Shown here piece after piece: positions 8,503 through 18,733 of a stretch of 64,000 bases of DNA (position 1 is its first letter; each line of letters starts with the position of its first letter). The translations under genes and the position numbers were made by a program. This stretch comes from Turicibacter sp. TJ11. GTDB lineage: Bacteria; Bacillota_I; Bacilli_A; MOL361; Turicibacteraceae. The stretch is taken from contig NZ_CP069349.1 of the NCBI RefSeq assembly GCF_021497505.1, positions 1,517,001 through 1,581,000 of the forward strand, read 5' to 3'. The notes beneath the pieces were generated by a model that saw nothing but the letters and a program-made list of their open reading frames with translations, was not told where the DNA came from and searched no databases.

Positions 8503-9504
8503 TTATTCTTTTAACATTAAATAAATAAAGTACGGTACCCCAACAATCGCAATCGTTGTTCCTACTGGAATTTCAATCGGTGAGAACACATTTCTTGAAA
8601 TCGAGTCAGCAAGTAAAATGATCATAATACTCAAAAGACTAGCCATTGGAATTAAACGTCGATGAACGGGTCCTACTAAACGCTTCGCTAAGTGAGGACC
8701 GAGCAATCCTAAAAACGCTAGATTTCCCGCTACCGATGTTGCCAAAGCAGCTAAAGCAGTGGCATAAAAGAACAACATTTTTCTTTCTTTTTCTACATGA
8801 ACACCTAGCCCTGTCGCTAGTTCATCACCTAAATCGATGACATCTAAAATCTTTGATTTCCATAGTGTCAATCCTAAAAAAACAAGCGTCAATGGTAAAA
8901 TTAAATAGAAAAACTTCCAGCTACTGCCCCAAAGACTTCCGTTAATCCAAGTCAATACTTGATTATAGTCTCCTTGAGCCATATTTAGTTGATACAGTGA
9001 AATAAATGCGTTAATCCCAACGTTGACACCAATTCCCGTCAAAATAAGACGCGTCGGTGAAACACCTTTTTTATAACTTAAACGATAAATTAAACTTCCA
9101 CTAATGAAACTCCCAATCATGGCGATCAATGGCATCACAAACAATGAGGCATCACCAATCTCACTATAATAGGTCTTTTGCCCAGATGAAATAAGCAGAA
9201 CCACCGCTAACGCTGCCCCTGCGTTAATTCCAATCATACCTGGTTCAGCCAGCTCATTTCGTGTCACACTTTGTAAAATACAACCAGCGGTTGATAAACA
9301 AATAGCAACTAACATCGCCACACAAAGACGTGGCAAACGAATATCAAAAATTGTTGTACTTTGAAGCTTTGATCCTTGACCCAATAGCGTCATGACGACT
9401 TCACTAAATGACATGGTATACGTTCCCCAACTCAATGTGATTAAAAAAACAACCATTAAAAGAAGACTCATGAGAATCATGATGATAACACTTTTCTTCA
9501 ACAT
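8503..9504 (-). CDS. FecCD-family iron-siderophore ABC permease 2
   Basis: About 333 aa with nine to ten membrane helices of the BtuC/FecCD family, including the family motif GNLAFLGLLGPHLAKRLVG (coupling-helix region) and RLPRLCVAMLVAICLSTAG near the start. It forms a heterodimeric channel with the neighbouring permease. Its start overlaps the stop of the preceding permease (TAATG), indicating translational coupling. Confidence 0.93.
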   Translation of the reverse strand: MLKKSVIIMILMSLLLMVVFLITLSWGTYTMSFSEVVMTLLGQGSKLQSTTIFDIRLPRLCVAMLVAICLSTAGCILQSVTRNELAEPGMIGINAGAALAVVLLISSGQKTYYSEIGDASLFVMPLIAMIGSFISGSLIYRLSYKKGVSPTRLILTGIGVNVGINAFISLYQLNMAQGDYNQVLTWINGSLWGSSWKFFYLILPLTLVFLGLTLWKSKILDVIDLGDELATGLGVHVEKERKMLFFYATALAALATSVAGNLAFLGLLGPHLAKRLVGPVHRRLIPMASLLSIMIILLADSISRNVFSPIEIPVGTTIAIVGVPYFIYLMLKE

Positions 9505-10484
9505 TAGCCCTCCTTTCTAACCATCCAAATAAATAACGGAACTCCAACTAATGAAGTAAACAATCCAATCGGTGTTTCATACGGTTGATTCACTAAGCGT
9601 GCCAACACATCTGCCCAAATCACAAGCGTTGCTCCACCTAAAAAAGAAATAGGCATAATCAAGCGATAATCACTTCCTACAACTTTTCGAACGATATACG
9701 GAACGATAAGCCCAATAAATGCAATATTTCCTGCAACCGCCACGCTCACGGCACACATCGGAATAATTAATAACAACGTATAAAGACGAATTTTTACTGG
9801 ATTTTGCCCAAGTCCAATACACACTTCTTCACCTAAACTAAGCGTATTAATTTTACGAGATAAAAGTAATGAAACAACGGTACCGATTCCACCGATTATG
9901 CTAACTAATTTGACACTTTCCCATGTTGTGGCACGAAAACCACCTGAAATCCAAAACGCTAAATTTTGTGATTGATTGGTTAACAGTGCGATGATCGTTG
10001 CTAATGAAATAAAAAACGTACTTAACGCCGTTCCTGCCAGTAACAAACGCGATAAATTCATATTTCTTGCACTTTTCATACTAAACAAAAGAACAAGTAC
10101 TCCACTCACTAAAGCTCCTATTAAAGCAGCGATCATATTTCCAAATAATCCATATAACGTAGAGCTCGTTCCTACCATAGCAACTGCAAACATCGCACCT
10201 TGTGTAATTCCCATTAAAGAAGGTTCGGCAACCGGATTTCTTGTCACTCCTTGCACCATTGCCCCGGTAATACCAAGAAGACCGCCTACAAAGGCGGTAC
10301 AAATGGCTCTTGGTATTCGAACATCTCTTACTAATTGCATTTCTAACACGTCTTCATAGTGAAAGAAACTTTCCCATACGGTTTGTAAAGGAATACTTTT
10401 TGCTCCTGCACAAATCGCAACAACTAGCCCGATTATTGCGAATAAACTACAAAAACTAACTAAAGAAATGACTTTTTTATTCAT
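9504..10484 (-). CDS. FecCD-family iron-siderophore ABC permease 1
   Basis: 326 aa, the same family as its neighbour: RIPRAICTAFVGGLLGITGA near the N-terminus and GNIAFIGLIVPYIVRKVVG in the coupling region. It overlaps the upstream binding-protein gene by 8 nt and the downstream permease by 1 nt, so the three are translationally coupled. The pair would move a ferric siderophore, or possibly heme or a cobamide, across the membrane. Confidence 0.93.
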   Translation of the reverse strand: MNKKVISLVSFCSLFAIIGLVVAICAGAKSIPLQTVWESFFHYEDVLEMQLVRDVRIPRAICTAFVGGLLGITGAMVQGVTRNPVAEPSLMGITQGAMFAVAMVGTSSTLYGLFGNMIAALIGALVSGVLVLLFSMKSARNMNLSRLLLAGTALSTFFISLATIIALLTNQSQNLAFWISGGFRATTWESVKLVSIIGGIGTVVSLLLSRKINTLSLGEEVCIGLGQNPVKIRLYTLLLIIPMCAVSVAVAGNIAFIGLIVPYIVRKVVGSDYRLIMPISFLGGATLVIWADVLARLVNQPYETPIGLFTSLVGVPLFIWMVRKEG

Positions 10485-11430
10485 GCATACTCGCTAATAA
10501 TTGTTGTATTTCTTCAACAAACGCTAAACGTCCAATTGGGCTATAACCTTGATTAAAGTATGGACTCGCTGGTAATGTCACAACATTTCCTGCTTTAACA
10601 GCTTCTGTTCCATTCCAAATGCTACTTGATGTTAATGTTTGTAAATCTTCATCTGTTCCAATCGCGAAAATATAATCTGAATTAATTTCAGCTAATCCTT
10701 CTAGTGAAACAACAGGTAAACTAATATCTTCTTGTTCTGGCATTCCCGCTGGTTTTGCTAACCCCATATCGTCATACAATACTGAACCTAAACCTGCTTG
10801 ATCAAAAATAAATAAGCTTCCGGCACTCGCTAAAAATGATAAATAAGTGCTATTTTCTCCGTAAGTTGCTTTAATTTGATCACCAACTGCTGCAGCTTTA
10901 TCTAAGTAATGATTAATCCAAGTTGTTGCCTCTTCTTCTTTTCCAAACACGTTTGCCACATGCATAAAGTCTTCTTTCCAATCAACTTGTTTCATTTCAA
11001 TCATGACCACAGGTGCAATTTTTGATAATTGATCATACATTTTTTCTTGAACCGTTGAAATCACAATGACATCTGGTTCTAAAGCAATGATGGCTTCAAC
11101 ATCCATCTCGGCTAACATACTGTAACCTAAAATCTTTGCATTTTTTAAAACATCTTCTAAATAAGTCGGAAGCTTCGTGTAGTCATATCCATCACTATTT
11201 GCTGTTCCGATCACATCATAACCTAATAGTGATAAAATATCACTTGCTCCACTAATATCAACCATACGTTGTGGTTCAACAGGAATACTAACTTCACCTT
11301 TTACATCGGTGATGACACGTTCTTCGACATTTGAAGGTGTTGATTCAGTTGTTTTATTTTCATTCGAGCACCCAACGAGCCCTGCGATTAAAACGAAAAT
11401 ACTTGTCATTGCTAAAATTATCTTTTTCAT
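10477..11430 (-). CDS. Iron-siderophore ABC transporter substrate-binding lipoprotein
   Basis: 317 aa. The signal peptide ends in a lipobox (LIAGLVGC, Cys near residue 21), so it is a lipoprotein on the outer membrane face. The mature part has the two-lobed TroA/FepB-like fold linked by a long helix. VDISGASDILSLLG and the repeated VIVISTVQEK match the class III binding-protein lobes. First gene of the operon, with AAGGAGCG before the start and a strong promoter upstream. The ligand is not evident; a ferric siderophore is most likely. Confidence 0.9.
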   Translation of the reverse strand: MKKIILAMTSIFVLIAGLVGCSNENKTTESTPSNVEERVITDVKGEVSIPVEPQRMVDISGASDILSLLGYDVIGTANSDGYDYTKLPTYLEDVLKNAKILGYSMLAEMDVEAIIALEPDVIVISTVQEKMYDQLSKIAPVVMIEMKQVDWKEDFMHVANVFGKEEEATTWINHYLDKAAAVGDQIKATYGENSTYLSFLASAGSLFIFDQAGLGSVLYDDMGLAKPAGMPEQEDISLPVVSLEGLAEINSDYIFAIGTDEDLQTLTSSSIWNGTEAVKAGNVVTLPASPYFNQGYSPIGRLAFVEEIQQLLASMHE

Positions 11431-11463
11431 GATTTCGCTCCTTAACTATTGATAAAATGACTT

Positions 11464-11519
11464 AGTTAGCAAAAGCTAACTGATAATTGGATTATACGAA
11501 AAGAATAATCGTTACACAA
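11464..11519 (-). promoter_or_regulatory. Promoter and operator candidates of the siderophore uptake operon
   Basis: On the minus strand TTGTGT (11514-11519), a 17-bp spacer, then TATAAT (11491-11496). Near the expected start lies a perfect inverted repeat AGTTAGC-aaaa-GCTAACT (11464-11481). Overlapping the -10 box is an imperfect Fur-like dyad (TGATAAT..ATTATA). The promoter is clear; which repressor binds is inference. Confidence 0.6.
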
Positions 11520-11599
11520 GTTATTCACTATTTTTAATTATTTTATCACAGGATTTAATTATTTAAAAAACATAAGTAACAACTCAATCCTTTAATAAA

Positions 11600-11629
11600 A
11601 AAAGTTGAAATCACATGATTTCAACTTTT
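11600..11629 (-). terminator. Terminator after the DUF805 gene
   Basis: AAAAGTTGAAATCA-ca-TGATTTCAACTTTT, a long perfect stem with A/T tails. Confidence 0.85.
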
Positions 11630-11633
11630 CTTA

Positions 11634-12092
11634 TTAAGCTTTAGGCGTTTTACTAAATTGATCCGTCGGTAAAACACTAATAATAAAAATTGCAAGATTG
11701 ACCAAGAAACTAATCACTAGCCAAATTCCTCCACCACTTAGTGCAACAATCAGTAAATTCGTGATATAAAGTCCTATATACCACCATCCTGATAACCCTG
11801 TATCTCGGCATCGGCGAACCGCCAAGCTTAAACAAGGAATAAATGACGCTAAACCATAAATCACTAATAATCCACCAAATAAAATCGTAAAAATAACATT
11901 TGCTGAAAATCCATTTCCAAGCGCAACAAGTGAAAAAGCAGTTCCTACAAAAGAAAGTGATAACCCTAAACCTAAAACAATCCCAATGATCATATTCCAA
12001 ACGACGACAAACCAAAATTCACTGCGCGTTGCACGCCCCTTAAAATTAAAATAATTTTTCCAAAATGATCGATATGCCTCTACAAATTCCAT
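11634..12092 (-). CDS. DUF805 family membrane protein
   Basis: 152 aa with the DUF805 opening (YRSFWKNYFNFKGRATRSEFWF) and the conserved RRCRDTGLSGWW motif after the third helix. Four predicted membrane helices. The family is widespread and functionally uncharacterised. GGGGAG lies a few bases before the start. Single-gene unit with its own terminator. Confidence 0.9.
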   Translation of the reverse strand: MEFVEAYRSFWKNYFNFKGRATRSEFWFVVVWNMIIGIVLGLGLSLSFVGTAFSLVALGNGFSANVIFTILFGGLLVIYGLASFIPCLSLAVRRCRDTGLSGWWYIGLYITNLLIVALSGGGIWLVISFLVNLAIFIISVLPTDQFSKTPKA

Positions 12093-12185
12093 TCGAATCT
12101 CCCCTTTTTCCTGAAAAAATCTCCATACATTATATGTACTAAATTACAGAAAATAGAACTTCCACATTTATAAATACTCTCCTAA

Positions 12186-12218
12186 ATAAAAAACTGCTCC
12201 ATTCATCACAGGAGCAGT
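12186..12218 (-). terminator. Terminator of the MerR - aldo/keto reductase unit
   Basis: On the minus strand ACTGCTCC, ten-base loop, GGAGCAGT, then TTTTTT. It lies about 100 bp past the reductase stop codon. Confidence 0.75.
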
Positions 12219-12314
12219 CTATCTTTTAAGTTAACCATCAATCATTATAATCTTTTATCCAAACGTTAGTTAAAATATTTATCTTCTTAATGTTGTCATC
12301 AAAATGTTTATGTA

Positions 12315-13178
<864 letters not shown>

Positions 13179-13192
13179 TTAAAAATAATTTC

Positions 13193-13570
13193 TTATTTTA
13201 ATTTTTCCTCTTCAAACTTTAAAATTTTGTCTTCATAACCTTCGATTTTATACTCTAAATAAGATAGTGTTTGTTGAATTTCACTCGCTTTTTTTCTAAT
13301 TTGATCACGCTGTTCTAGCAAAATTGCTTTACGTAAATGCAAGGTCGAAGGTCCTTTTCGATATAATGAAACATACTCAATTAATGCTTCAATTGAAACA
13401 CCAGCTTGACGCATGCTCTTAATATAAAACACCCAATTACAATCCATTTCCGTATATTCACGATATCCTTTTGAATTTCTTTTAATTGGTGGAAGAAGTC
13501 CAATTTTCTCATAATAACGTAATGTGTCAACTGAAATATCATACTTTTTACTTACTTCTTTAATTGTCAT
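13193..13570 (-). CDS. MerR family regulator (AdhR-like)
   Basis: 125 aa. N-terminal winged helix: MTIKEVSKKYDISVDTLRYYEKIGL, then KGYREYTEMDCN. The C-terminal dimerisation coiled coil covers about residues 75-120. It lacks the metal-binding cysteines of CueR/ZntR; one Cys in MDCNWV could be redox-sensing. The AKR neighbour resembles AdhR-type pairs that answer aldehyde stress in Bacillus. It probably controls itself and the reductase. Confidence 0.85.
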   Translation of the reverse strand: MTIKEVSKKYDISVDTLRYYEKIGLLPPIKRNSKGYREYTEMDCNWVFYIKSMRQAGVSIEALIEYVSLYRKGPSTLHLRKAILLEQRDQIRKKASEIQQTLSYLEYKIEGYEDKILKFEEEKLK

Positions 13571-13655
13571 ACCCTAACCTCTTCTACGCTCAATTTAAAA
13601 CCTAATGTTTCTTATCCTCTTAATTCCAATACAACGAATTAATTTGTCAATTTCT

Positions 13656-13674
13656 AACCTATCATATATAGGTT
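13656..13674. promoter_or_regulatory. 19-bp inverted repeat upstream of merR-type gene
   Basis: AACCTAT-catat-ATAGGTT, perfect 7-bp arms, about 90 bp upstream of the MerR gene in an otherwise featureless gap of 333 bp. It is a plausible operator for that regulator; no clear -35/-10 pair with the expected long spacer was found around it. Confidence 0.4.
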
Positions 13675-13866
13675 CAATGCTGTCTTTTCAAACTGACTTC
13701 CCACATAAAACCTTTCTGTTTCACTCATTATCGTAACATTAACTCTTCGCTTTCCCCTTTAGCTTTCATTACACCGCTATTATATCGGATGAAGTGAACT
13801 CCATAGCAAGAGAAAAAGTTAGTTTTTTCTAAAAAGTTACTTCAGCAGATATTCAAGCCCTTAAAT

Positions 13867-13897
13867 AAAAAAAGACAGTATCCAAAGATACTGTCTA
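13867..13897 (-). terminator. Terminator after the rRNA methyltransferase gene
   Basis: On the minus strand AGACAGTATC-tttg-GATACTGTCT followed by TTTTTTT. Confidence 0.9.
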
Positions 13898-13903
13898 ATA
13901 TGA

Positions 13904-15292
13904 TTAGCGTTGTTTTTTACGATCTTGACGAACTAAGCGTACGACTGCTTCAACGTGTGACGTTTGTGGGAACATATCCACCGGTTGAATATAATCGACA
14001 CGATATTTTTTCGTCAATTCTTTTAAGTTTTTCGCAAGTGTTGATGGGTTACATGACACATAAACAATAGTTTTTGGTTGAACACGTTTTAACATGTTAA
14101 TTAATTCATCACCCATTCCTGTACGAGGTGGGTCTACAATCACGACATCTGGTTTAAATCCTTCATTCACCCACTTTGGTACAATTTGTTCCGCTTTTCC
14201 TACTGCATAATACGTATTCGTTAATCCGTTTAACTTCGCATTTTCTTTTGCATCTGCAATCGCTTGACGAGTAATATCTACTCCGCGCACTTCACTCGCT
14301 TTATCTGCCACCCATTGACCGATCGTTCCAACACCACAGTAAGCATCCACTACTTTTTCATTTCCTGTTAAAGCCGCTGCATACTTCACTTGGTTATATA
14401 ATTTAATCGTTTGTTCTGGATTTAACTGATAAAACGCACGTGGTGATAAATTAAACTTAAAGCGTCCTAACTCATCTGAAATGAATTTTTCTCCCGCAAT
14501 ATGTTTCATTTCTTTTCCGAAGATTTCATGTGTATCTTCATTATTAATGTTTAAATAAACAGACTTCACGTCTTTACAATACTTCATTAAATCTTTCGCT
14601 AACGCATCCATTTTCTTGAAATCATTATTAGCAAAAACAAACGTCACTTGTACTTCACCTGTTTTAAATCCACGACGAACCACAATGTAACGTGCTGTTC
14701 CTTTGCGTGTTTTTGGTGCATAAGCAAACACTTTATAATCATCTAATAAATCAACCGCATGATTAATAACCGTATTAATTTCTTCATATTGAACGTCACA
14801 ATCTGTCACATTCACTAACTCTCGTGAATTCATGCTATAAAATCCAACCATGATTCCATCTTGATCATAACCGACTGGCATTTGAGCGCGATTGCGGTAA
14901 TTATATGGATCTTTCATGCCGATCGTTGGACGAATATCACACTCATCTGGATCTAAATTCGTATAGCGTTCAATCGCTTGTGAAACAGCGTCACGTTTAA
15001 TACGAAGTTGCTCCTGATAAGACATGTGTTGTAATTGACATCCACCACATTGACCATACACTTCACAAGCAGGTTGCACACGATGTTTAGATTTACGTTT
15101 CACACGTACGAGTTCCGCTTCTGCGTAACCACCTGCCACACGTGTACAAGTCGCAACCACTTCTTCACCAACTAAAGTCCCTGGAATAAAGACTGCTTGT
15201 TTTTTATAATAACCGATACCTTCTCCATTGATACCGATACGTTTAATCGTCACTAAAAATTCTTGACCAACCTTTAAAGGCGACATATTCAT
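13904..15292 (-). CDS. rlmD: 23S rRNA (uracil-C5)-methyltransferase, RlmD/RlmCD family
   Basis: SAM-dependent RNA methyltransferase of the TrmA/RumA group, 462 aa. An N-terminal TRAM domain (residues about 5-62) is followed by a four-Cys iron-sulfur site (CEVYGQCGGCQLQ plus an upstream Cys). The SAM-binding motif is VVDAYCGVGTIGQ, the catalytic region has VDPPRTGMG, and VYVSCNPSTLAKNL holds the nucleophilic Cys. In Bacillota one enzyme of this family (RlmCD) makes m5U747 and m5U1939. GGAGG sits 9 nt before ATG 15292. Single-gene unit. Confidence 0.9.
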   Translation of the reverse strand: MNMSPLKVGQEFLVTIKRIGINGEGIGYYKKQAVFIPGTLVGEEVVATCTRVAGGYAEAELVRVKRKSKHRVQPACEVYGQCGGCQLQHMSYQEQLRIKRDAVSQAIERYTNLDPDECDIRPTIGMKDPYNYRNRAQMPVGYDQDGIMVGFYSMNSRELVNVTDCDVQYEEINTVINHAVDLLDDYKVFAYAPKTRKGTARYIVVRRGFKTGEVQVTFVFANNDFKKMDALAKDLMKYCKDVKSVYLNINNEDTHEIFGKEMKHIAGEKFISDELGRFKFNLSPRAFYQLNPEQTIKLYNQVKYAAALTGNEKVVDAYCGVGTIGQWVADKASEVRGVDITRQAIADAKENAKLNGLTNTYYAVGKAEQIVPKWVNEGFKPDVVIVDPPRTGMGDELINMLKRVQPKTIVYVSCNPSTLAKNLKELTKKYRVDYIQPVDMFPQTSHVEAVVRLVRQDRKKQR

Positions 15293-15480
15293 GTATTAAA
15301 ACCTCCAATGCTTTTTTGAGCTATCATTTATCTTACCACATTCCCTGTTATTTTACATCGAAATCCCTACATTTCACGACAGATTTTATTTACAATTTAA
15401 ACGATTTTTATAAATACGGCTTGACTATTTACTAAAAGATGCTAGAATAATGGTTAATTGAATATGTCTCTTGTTCTCTT

Positions 15481-15652
15481 TGATGAGTTAGAGGTGCGTG
15501 TCCAATGAGTAGGAGTTTTGAGAGTGACGTCGATGACAAATTCCAAAAGGTGTCCACGCCGAAGTCTTGTTTGTGTCAACCAAACGAGTACTGGGGTTAC
15601 ATTGAAGAAATGTAAAACTGTCACTACAATTGTAGTGGAGGACTAATGATCG
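15481..15652 (+). ncRNA. Lysine riboswitch (L box)
   Basis: The conserved core is present: AGAGGTGCG, CAATGAGTA, the ACGCCGAAGTC segment, the T-rich P3 loop region, ACTGTCACTAC and TTGTAGTGGAGGACTAAT. The ends GATGAGTTAG and CTAATGATC can form P1. It precedes an intrinsic terminator and a carrier gene, the usual arrangement for turning off lysine uptake or synthesis when lysine is plentiful. Confidence 0.93.
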
Positions 15653-15701
15653 GAGAGTTAAATGATATACTTGCACCTATTGTCTAAAAATTAGACCTGT
15701 T

Positions 15702-15740
15702 AGAGCCATGTATGAGTTTAACTCAACGTGGCTCTTTTTT
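15702..15740 (+). terminator. Riboswitch-controlled intrinsic terminator
   Basis: AGAGCCATGT..TGAGTTtAACTCA..CGTGGCTCT stem followed by TTTTTT, between the lysine riboswitch and the carrier gene. Confidence 0.88.
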
Positions 15741-15798
15741 CTTTATCAAAAGAACAATGCCCTATTCAATTGCACTAACAACTGAGGAGAGAATGATT

Positions 15799-17385
15799 AT
15801 GGTTGGAACAATTTATTCCTTAATTCCAGCACTCTTAACGATTGCACTCGTTGTTTTGACGCGTCGCGTTGTATTATCACTTAGTATGGGTGCCATCTCT
15901 GCTGCTTTTATTTTAGCCAACTTCAGCATCGTTCAAACAATACAAACATTAGTTGGCACTTTTTTAAATCTTATTTTCGAAGAAAATGGATTACTCGGTT
16001 TTTTAAATGATTGGAATTTATCCATTCTCTTTTTCTTATTAGCTTTAGGTGTTATTACCGCTTATATTGTGTTATCAGGTGGTGCATCTGCCTTTTCTAA
16101 GGCGATTGTGAAACATGTGAATTCACGTGAAGGGGTTCAGTACACCTCAGCTCTTCTTGGAATTTTAATTTTTGTTGATGATTACTTTAATGCGCTTGTC
16201 GTTGGCAATGTTTCTAAGCCGTTAGCTAAACAACAAAAGATCTCACGTGCTCGTTTAGCCTACATTGTCGATTCAACTTCAGCACCTATTTGTGTCATCT
16301 CTCCTATTTCAAGTTGGGCAACCGGAATTATGGGTTCGATGGCTGTTATTTTTACAAGTACAGGCGCAACCTATAATACGTTCTTTGCCTTTTTACAAAC
16401 AATTCCTTACCATTTTTATGTGATCACTTGTGTCCTCATGGTCTTTGTTGTCATTAAGTATAACTTAAATCTTGGGGTTATGAAAAAGTATGAACAAGAT
16501 GCTTTAAATGGTAACGATTCGTCTTTAAGTCGTGCTGAAGTGATCAGTACTCACGGATGTGAGGTTGAGTCATCAAAAGGAACGATGTGGGAATTAATCC
16601 TTCCTATTTTGACTTTAATTATCGTCACAGTCTTAACCATGGCTTATACAGGCTATGTGGGTGCTGTACGTGGTGAATCAGAATTTAATTTATTCTTTGC
16701 CATTCTCGATAATATCAAGTTATCAACCTCACTTCGCGTGGGTGGAGCAGCGGGACTTATTGTTTCTATGGGACTTACCTATCGACATGTTTCAAAGGGT
16801 GAAGTAACAAAAAAACAATATCTTCATTCTTTCTTCTTAGGTATTAAATCAATGACTGGTGCTATCGTTATTTTATTATTAGCGTGGGCTATCTGTGATT
16901 TAGTTGGGGCTCTTGATGCGGGTGGTTATTTAGCATCGATCATCACATCAGCTCATATTAATCCTAACTTTATTCCAGTTGTCATGTTTATCATGGCAAG
17001 TTTGATGGCATTTGCCACAGGGACATCCTGGGGATCATTTGGAATTTTACTTCCGATTGCTGGATCAGTCGCCGCTGCCATTGAGATGAATTTAATGATT
17101 CCTGTCATGGCTGCCGTTTTATCAGGTGCCATCTTCGGAGATCATGCCTCTCCTATTTCAGACACCACTTTACTATCTGCAACCGGATCAGGGTGTGATC
17201 TAGCTGCACACTTTAACTCACAATTACCTTATGCCCTTTTATCGGCTGTTATTGCATCACTTGGATATATTTCATTTGGTTTAACCGAAAGCTTATGGAT
17301 AGCTTATCTAGTAATGTTCATCAGTATCATTACAACAATTTTTTATGCAAAAGCACAAAAATCAAAGGTGGAAAAAATCAGATAA
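15799..17385 (+). CDS. NhaC-family carrier, probable lysine transporter (LysW type)
   Basis: Sodium-coupled membrane carrier of the NhaC superfamily, about 528 aa with 11-13 hydrophobic segments. Family motifs include ILIFVDDYFNALVVG and FATGTSWGSFGILLPIAG, and GDHASPISDTTLLSATGSGCD near the end. The ATG at 15799 lies 9 nt from GAGGAG; the frame also runs upstream through the terminator, which cannot be coding. NhaC homologues under lysine riboswitches have been predicted to import lysine (LysW); that is taken from family knowledge, and antiport of sodium and protons is the alternative. Confidence 0.85.
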   Translation: MVGTIYSLIPALLTIALVVLTRRVVLSLSMGAISAAFILANFSIVQTIQTLVGTFLNLIFEENGLLGFLNDWNLSILFFLLALGVITAYIVLSGGASAFSKAIVKHVNSREGVQYTSALLGILIFVDDYFNALVVGNVSKPLAKQQKISRARLAYIVDSTSAPICVISPISSWATGIMGSMAVIFTSTGATYNTFFAFLQTIPYHFYVITCVLMVFVVIKYNLNLGVMKKYEQDALNGNDSSLSRAEVISTHGCEVESSKGTMWELILPILTLIIVTVLTMAYTGYVGAVRGESEFNLFFAILDNIKLSTSLRVGGAAGLIVSMGLTYRHVSKGEVTKKQYLHSFFLGIKSMTGAIVILLLAWAICDLVGALDAGGYLASIITSAHINPNFIPVVMFIMASLMAFATGTSWGSFGILLPIAGSVAAAIEMNLMIPVMAAVLSGAIFGDHASPISDTTLLSATGSGCDLAAHFNSQLPYALLSAVIASLGYISFGLTESLWIAYLVMFISIITTIFYAKAQKSKVEKIR

Positions 17386-17390
17386 ATGAA

Positions 17391-17437
17391 TAAAAGGAAC
17401 TAACAGCAGGGGGGAAACTGCGTGTTAGCTCCTTTTT
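17391..17437 (+). terminator. Terminator after the NhaC-type gene, GGGGGAA loop
   Basis: AAAAGGA-CTAACAGCAG, loop GGGGGAA, CTGCGTGTTAG-CTCCTTTTT. The loop motif recurs in two hairpins 300 bp downstream. Confidence 0.85.
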
Positions 17438-17703
17438 ATATATTAAAGAGAGGTTGAAAGAATTGGAGAAGAAAGTCTCTGATAGAATGATTAATTTTCA
17501 CCCTAAAACGAACCACTCTATCACTAGACTTATTGATAAATAGAGAACTTTAGTAAAAGTCTAAAGCATAGTCCCACCATGAAAGACTATTAACTTGGGA
17601 GGTTATCTCTATACAACATCATTATAGGCACGCTATTTAAATCTTAAACAACAATTTCAACTTTTTTTATCAACTGTTAAATATTTCATGTGAGAATAAA
17701 AAA

Positions 17704-17771
17704 AATCCTTGAGAGGGGGAACTCTCAAGGACACGTTAAACGGTCGTGGGGGAACACGATCCGTTTAGGGA
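17704..17771. other. Two tandem hairpins with GGGGAA loops
   Basis: TCCTTGAGAG-GGGGAA-CTCTCAAGGA and AAACGGTCGTG-GGGGAA-CACGATCCGTTT lie within 70 bp and neither has a T run. Together with the preceding terminator this makes three hairpins with the same purine loop in 380 bp. The remainder of the 559-bp gap (17386-17944) holds no convincing gene; a 70-codon frame from 17785 overlaps the deacetylase end and has a poorly spaced binding site. Confidence 0.6.
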
Positions 17772-17944
17772 GTGAGAAAACATAATGAATAAGAAAATCA
17801 AAGGGGGAGAAAATTTATTATCATTTTCATCCATAGTTATTATGGCACAAAATTATGTACAAAAAATGTTTGAAACGTGTTTTTTATGTGTTCTGAAGAT
17901 ATTTATATGGCAAAAACCAACAAATTCAAATAAAAATTTATCAT

Positions 17945-18733
17945 CTATTCGATCACGACTGGATTTTCACGAGTCATTAAATATTGTAATGATTTAAATT
18001 CGTATCCTTGGCGACGAAGCTCAGGAATTAATTTATCTAAGCACTCTGCATTATCACTTGAAATACTATGCATTAAAATAATGGCACCTGGATGCATGCG
18101 ATCTAAAATTTGTTGATAGGCATAGTCTGCCCCTTTTTGTTGATCCACATTCCAATCCATATAAGCAAGTGACCATAAGATGGTATAGTATCCACGTTCT
18201 TTTGCCCAATCTAACATTTGTTGATTAAAATGGCCTTCAGGTGGTCTTAAATAACGAACCATATCTTTTCCTGTTAACTCTTTATATTTATCTTCAATTA
18301 ACGTTAGTTCTTCATTAAATTTTTCTTTCGTTACCTTTGCTAAATCCGGATGATGCCACGTATGATTTCCTATAATATGTCCTTCATCTACCATTCGCTT
18401 CACTAGCTCTGGATGTTCTTCCATAAAATGACCAGTCACAAAGAAGAGTGCAGGAACATCATGTTTTTTTAAGACATCTAATATTAATGGTGTATTTCCA
18501 TTCTCATATCCGCAATCAAATGTTAAATAAATCATCATTTCATCTTTAGAACCGATATAGTAAGCATCATTCTGACGAATAATATCATCAAATTCTTGTC
18601 CTGGCCATGGTTGCTCATGATTCTCACCTTTTGGAATACCCCAGCCAATATCTTTTGCATCGGCGTGATGAACTGATGTAAAACATAAGAGGAACGATAA
18701 AATAGTTAATACCAAGTTAAACGATCGATTCAT
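17945..18733 (-). CDS. pdaA: PdaA-like polysaccharide deacetylase
   Basis: Secreted carbohydrate esterase family 4 enzyme, about 262 aa. Signal peptide (NLVLTILSFLLCFTSVHHADA) then the NodB domain. Motif 1 is TFDCGYENG, the PdaA variant of TFDDG; motif 2 is HTWHHPD, supplying the metal-binding histidines. Motif 3 is LRPPEGHFN and the end has GAIILMHS. PdaA removes acetyl groups from MurNAc to make muramic-delta-lactam in spore cortex, which fits the germination genes nearby. ATG 18733 is chosen because AGAGGTG precedes it. Confidence 0.85.
   Translation of the reverse strand: MNRSFNLVLTILSFLLCFTSVHHADAKDIGWGIPKGENHEQPWPGQEFDDIIRQNDAYYIGSKDEMMIYLTFDCGYENGNTPLILDVLKKHDVPALFFVTGHFMEEHPELVKRMVDEGHIIGNHTWHHPDLAKVTKEKFNEELTLIEDKYKELTGKDMVRYLRPPEGHFNQQMLDWAKERGYYTILWSLAYMDWNVDQQKGADYAYQQILDRMHPGAIILMHSISSDNAECLDKLIPELRRQGYEFKSLQYLMTRENPVVIE

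Noticed and set aside
9976-10359. 127-codon plus-strand frame inside the permease gene
   Set aside because: Opposite-strand shadow of a clearly coding FecCD permease.
17785-17997. 70-codon frame with GGGAG upstream
   Set aside because: Spacing to the ATG is too long, composition is not gene-like, and it overlaps the 3' end of the deacetylase gene on the other strand.
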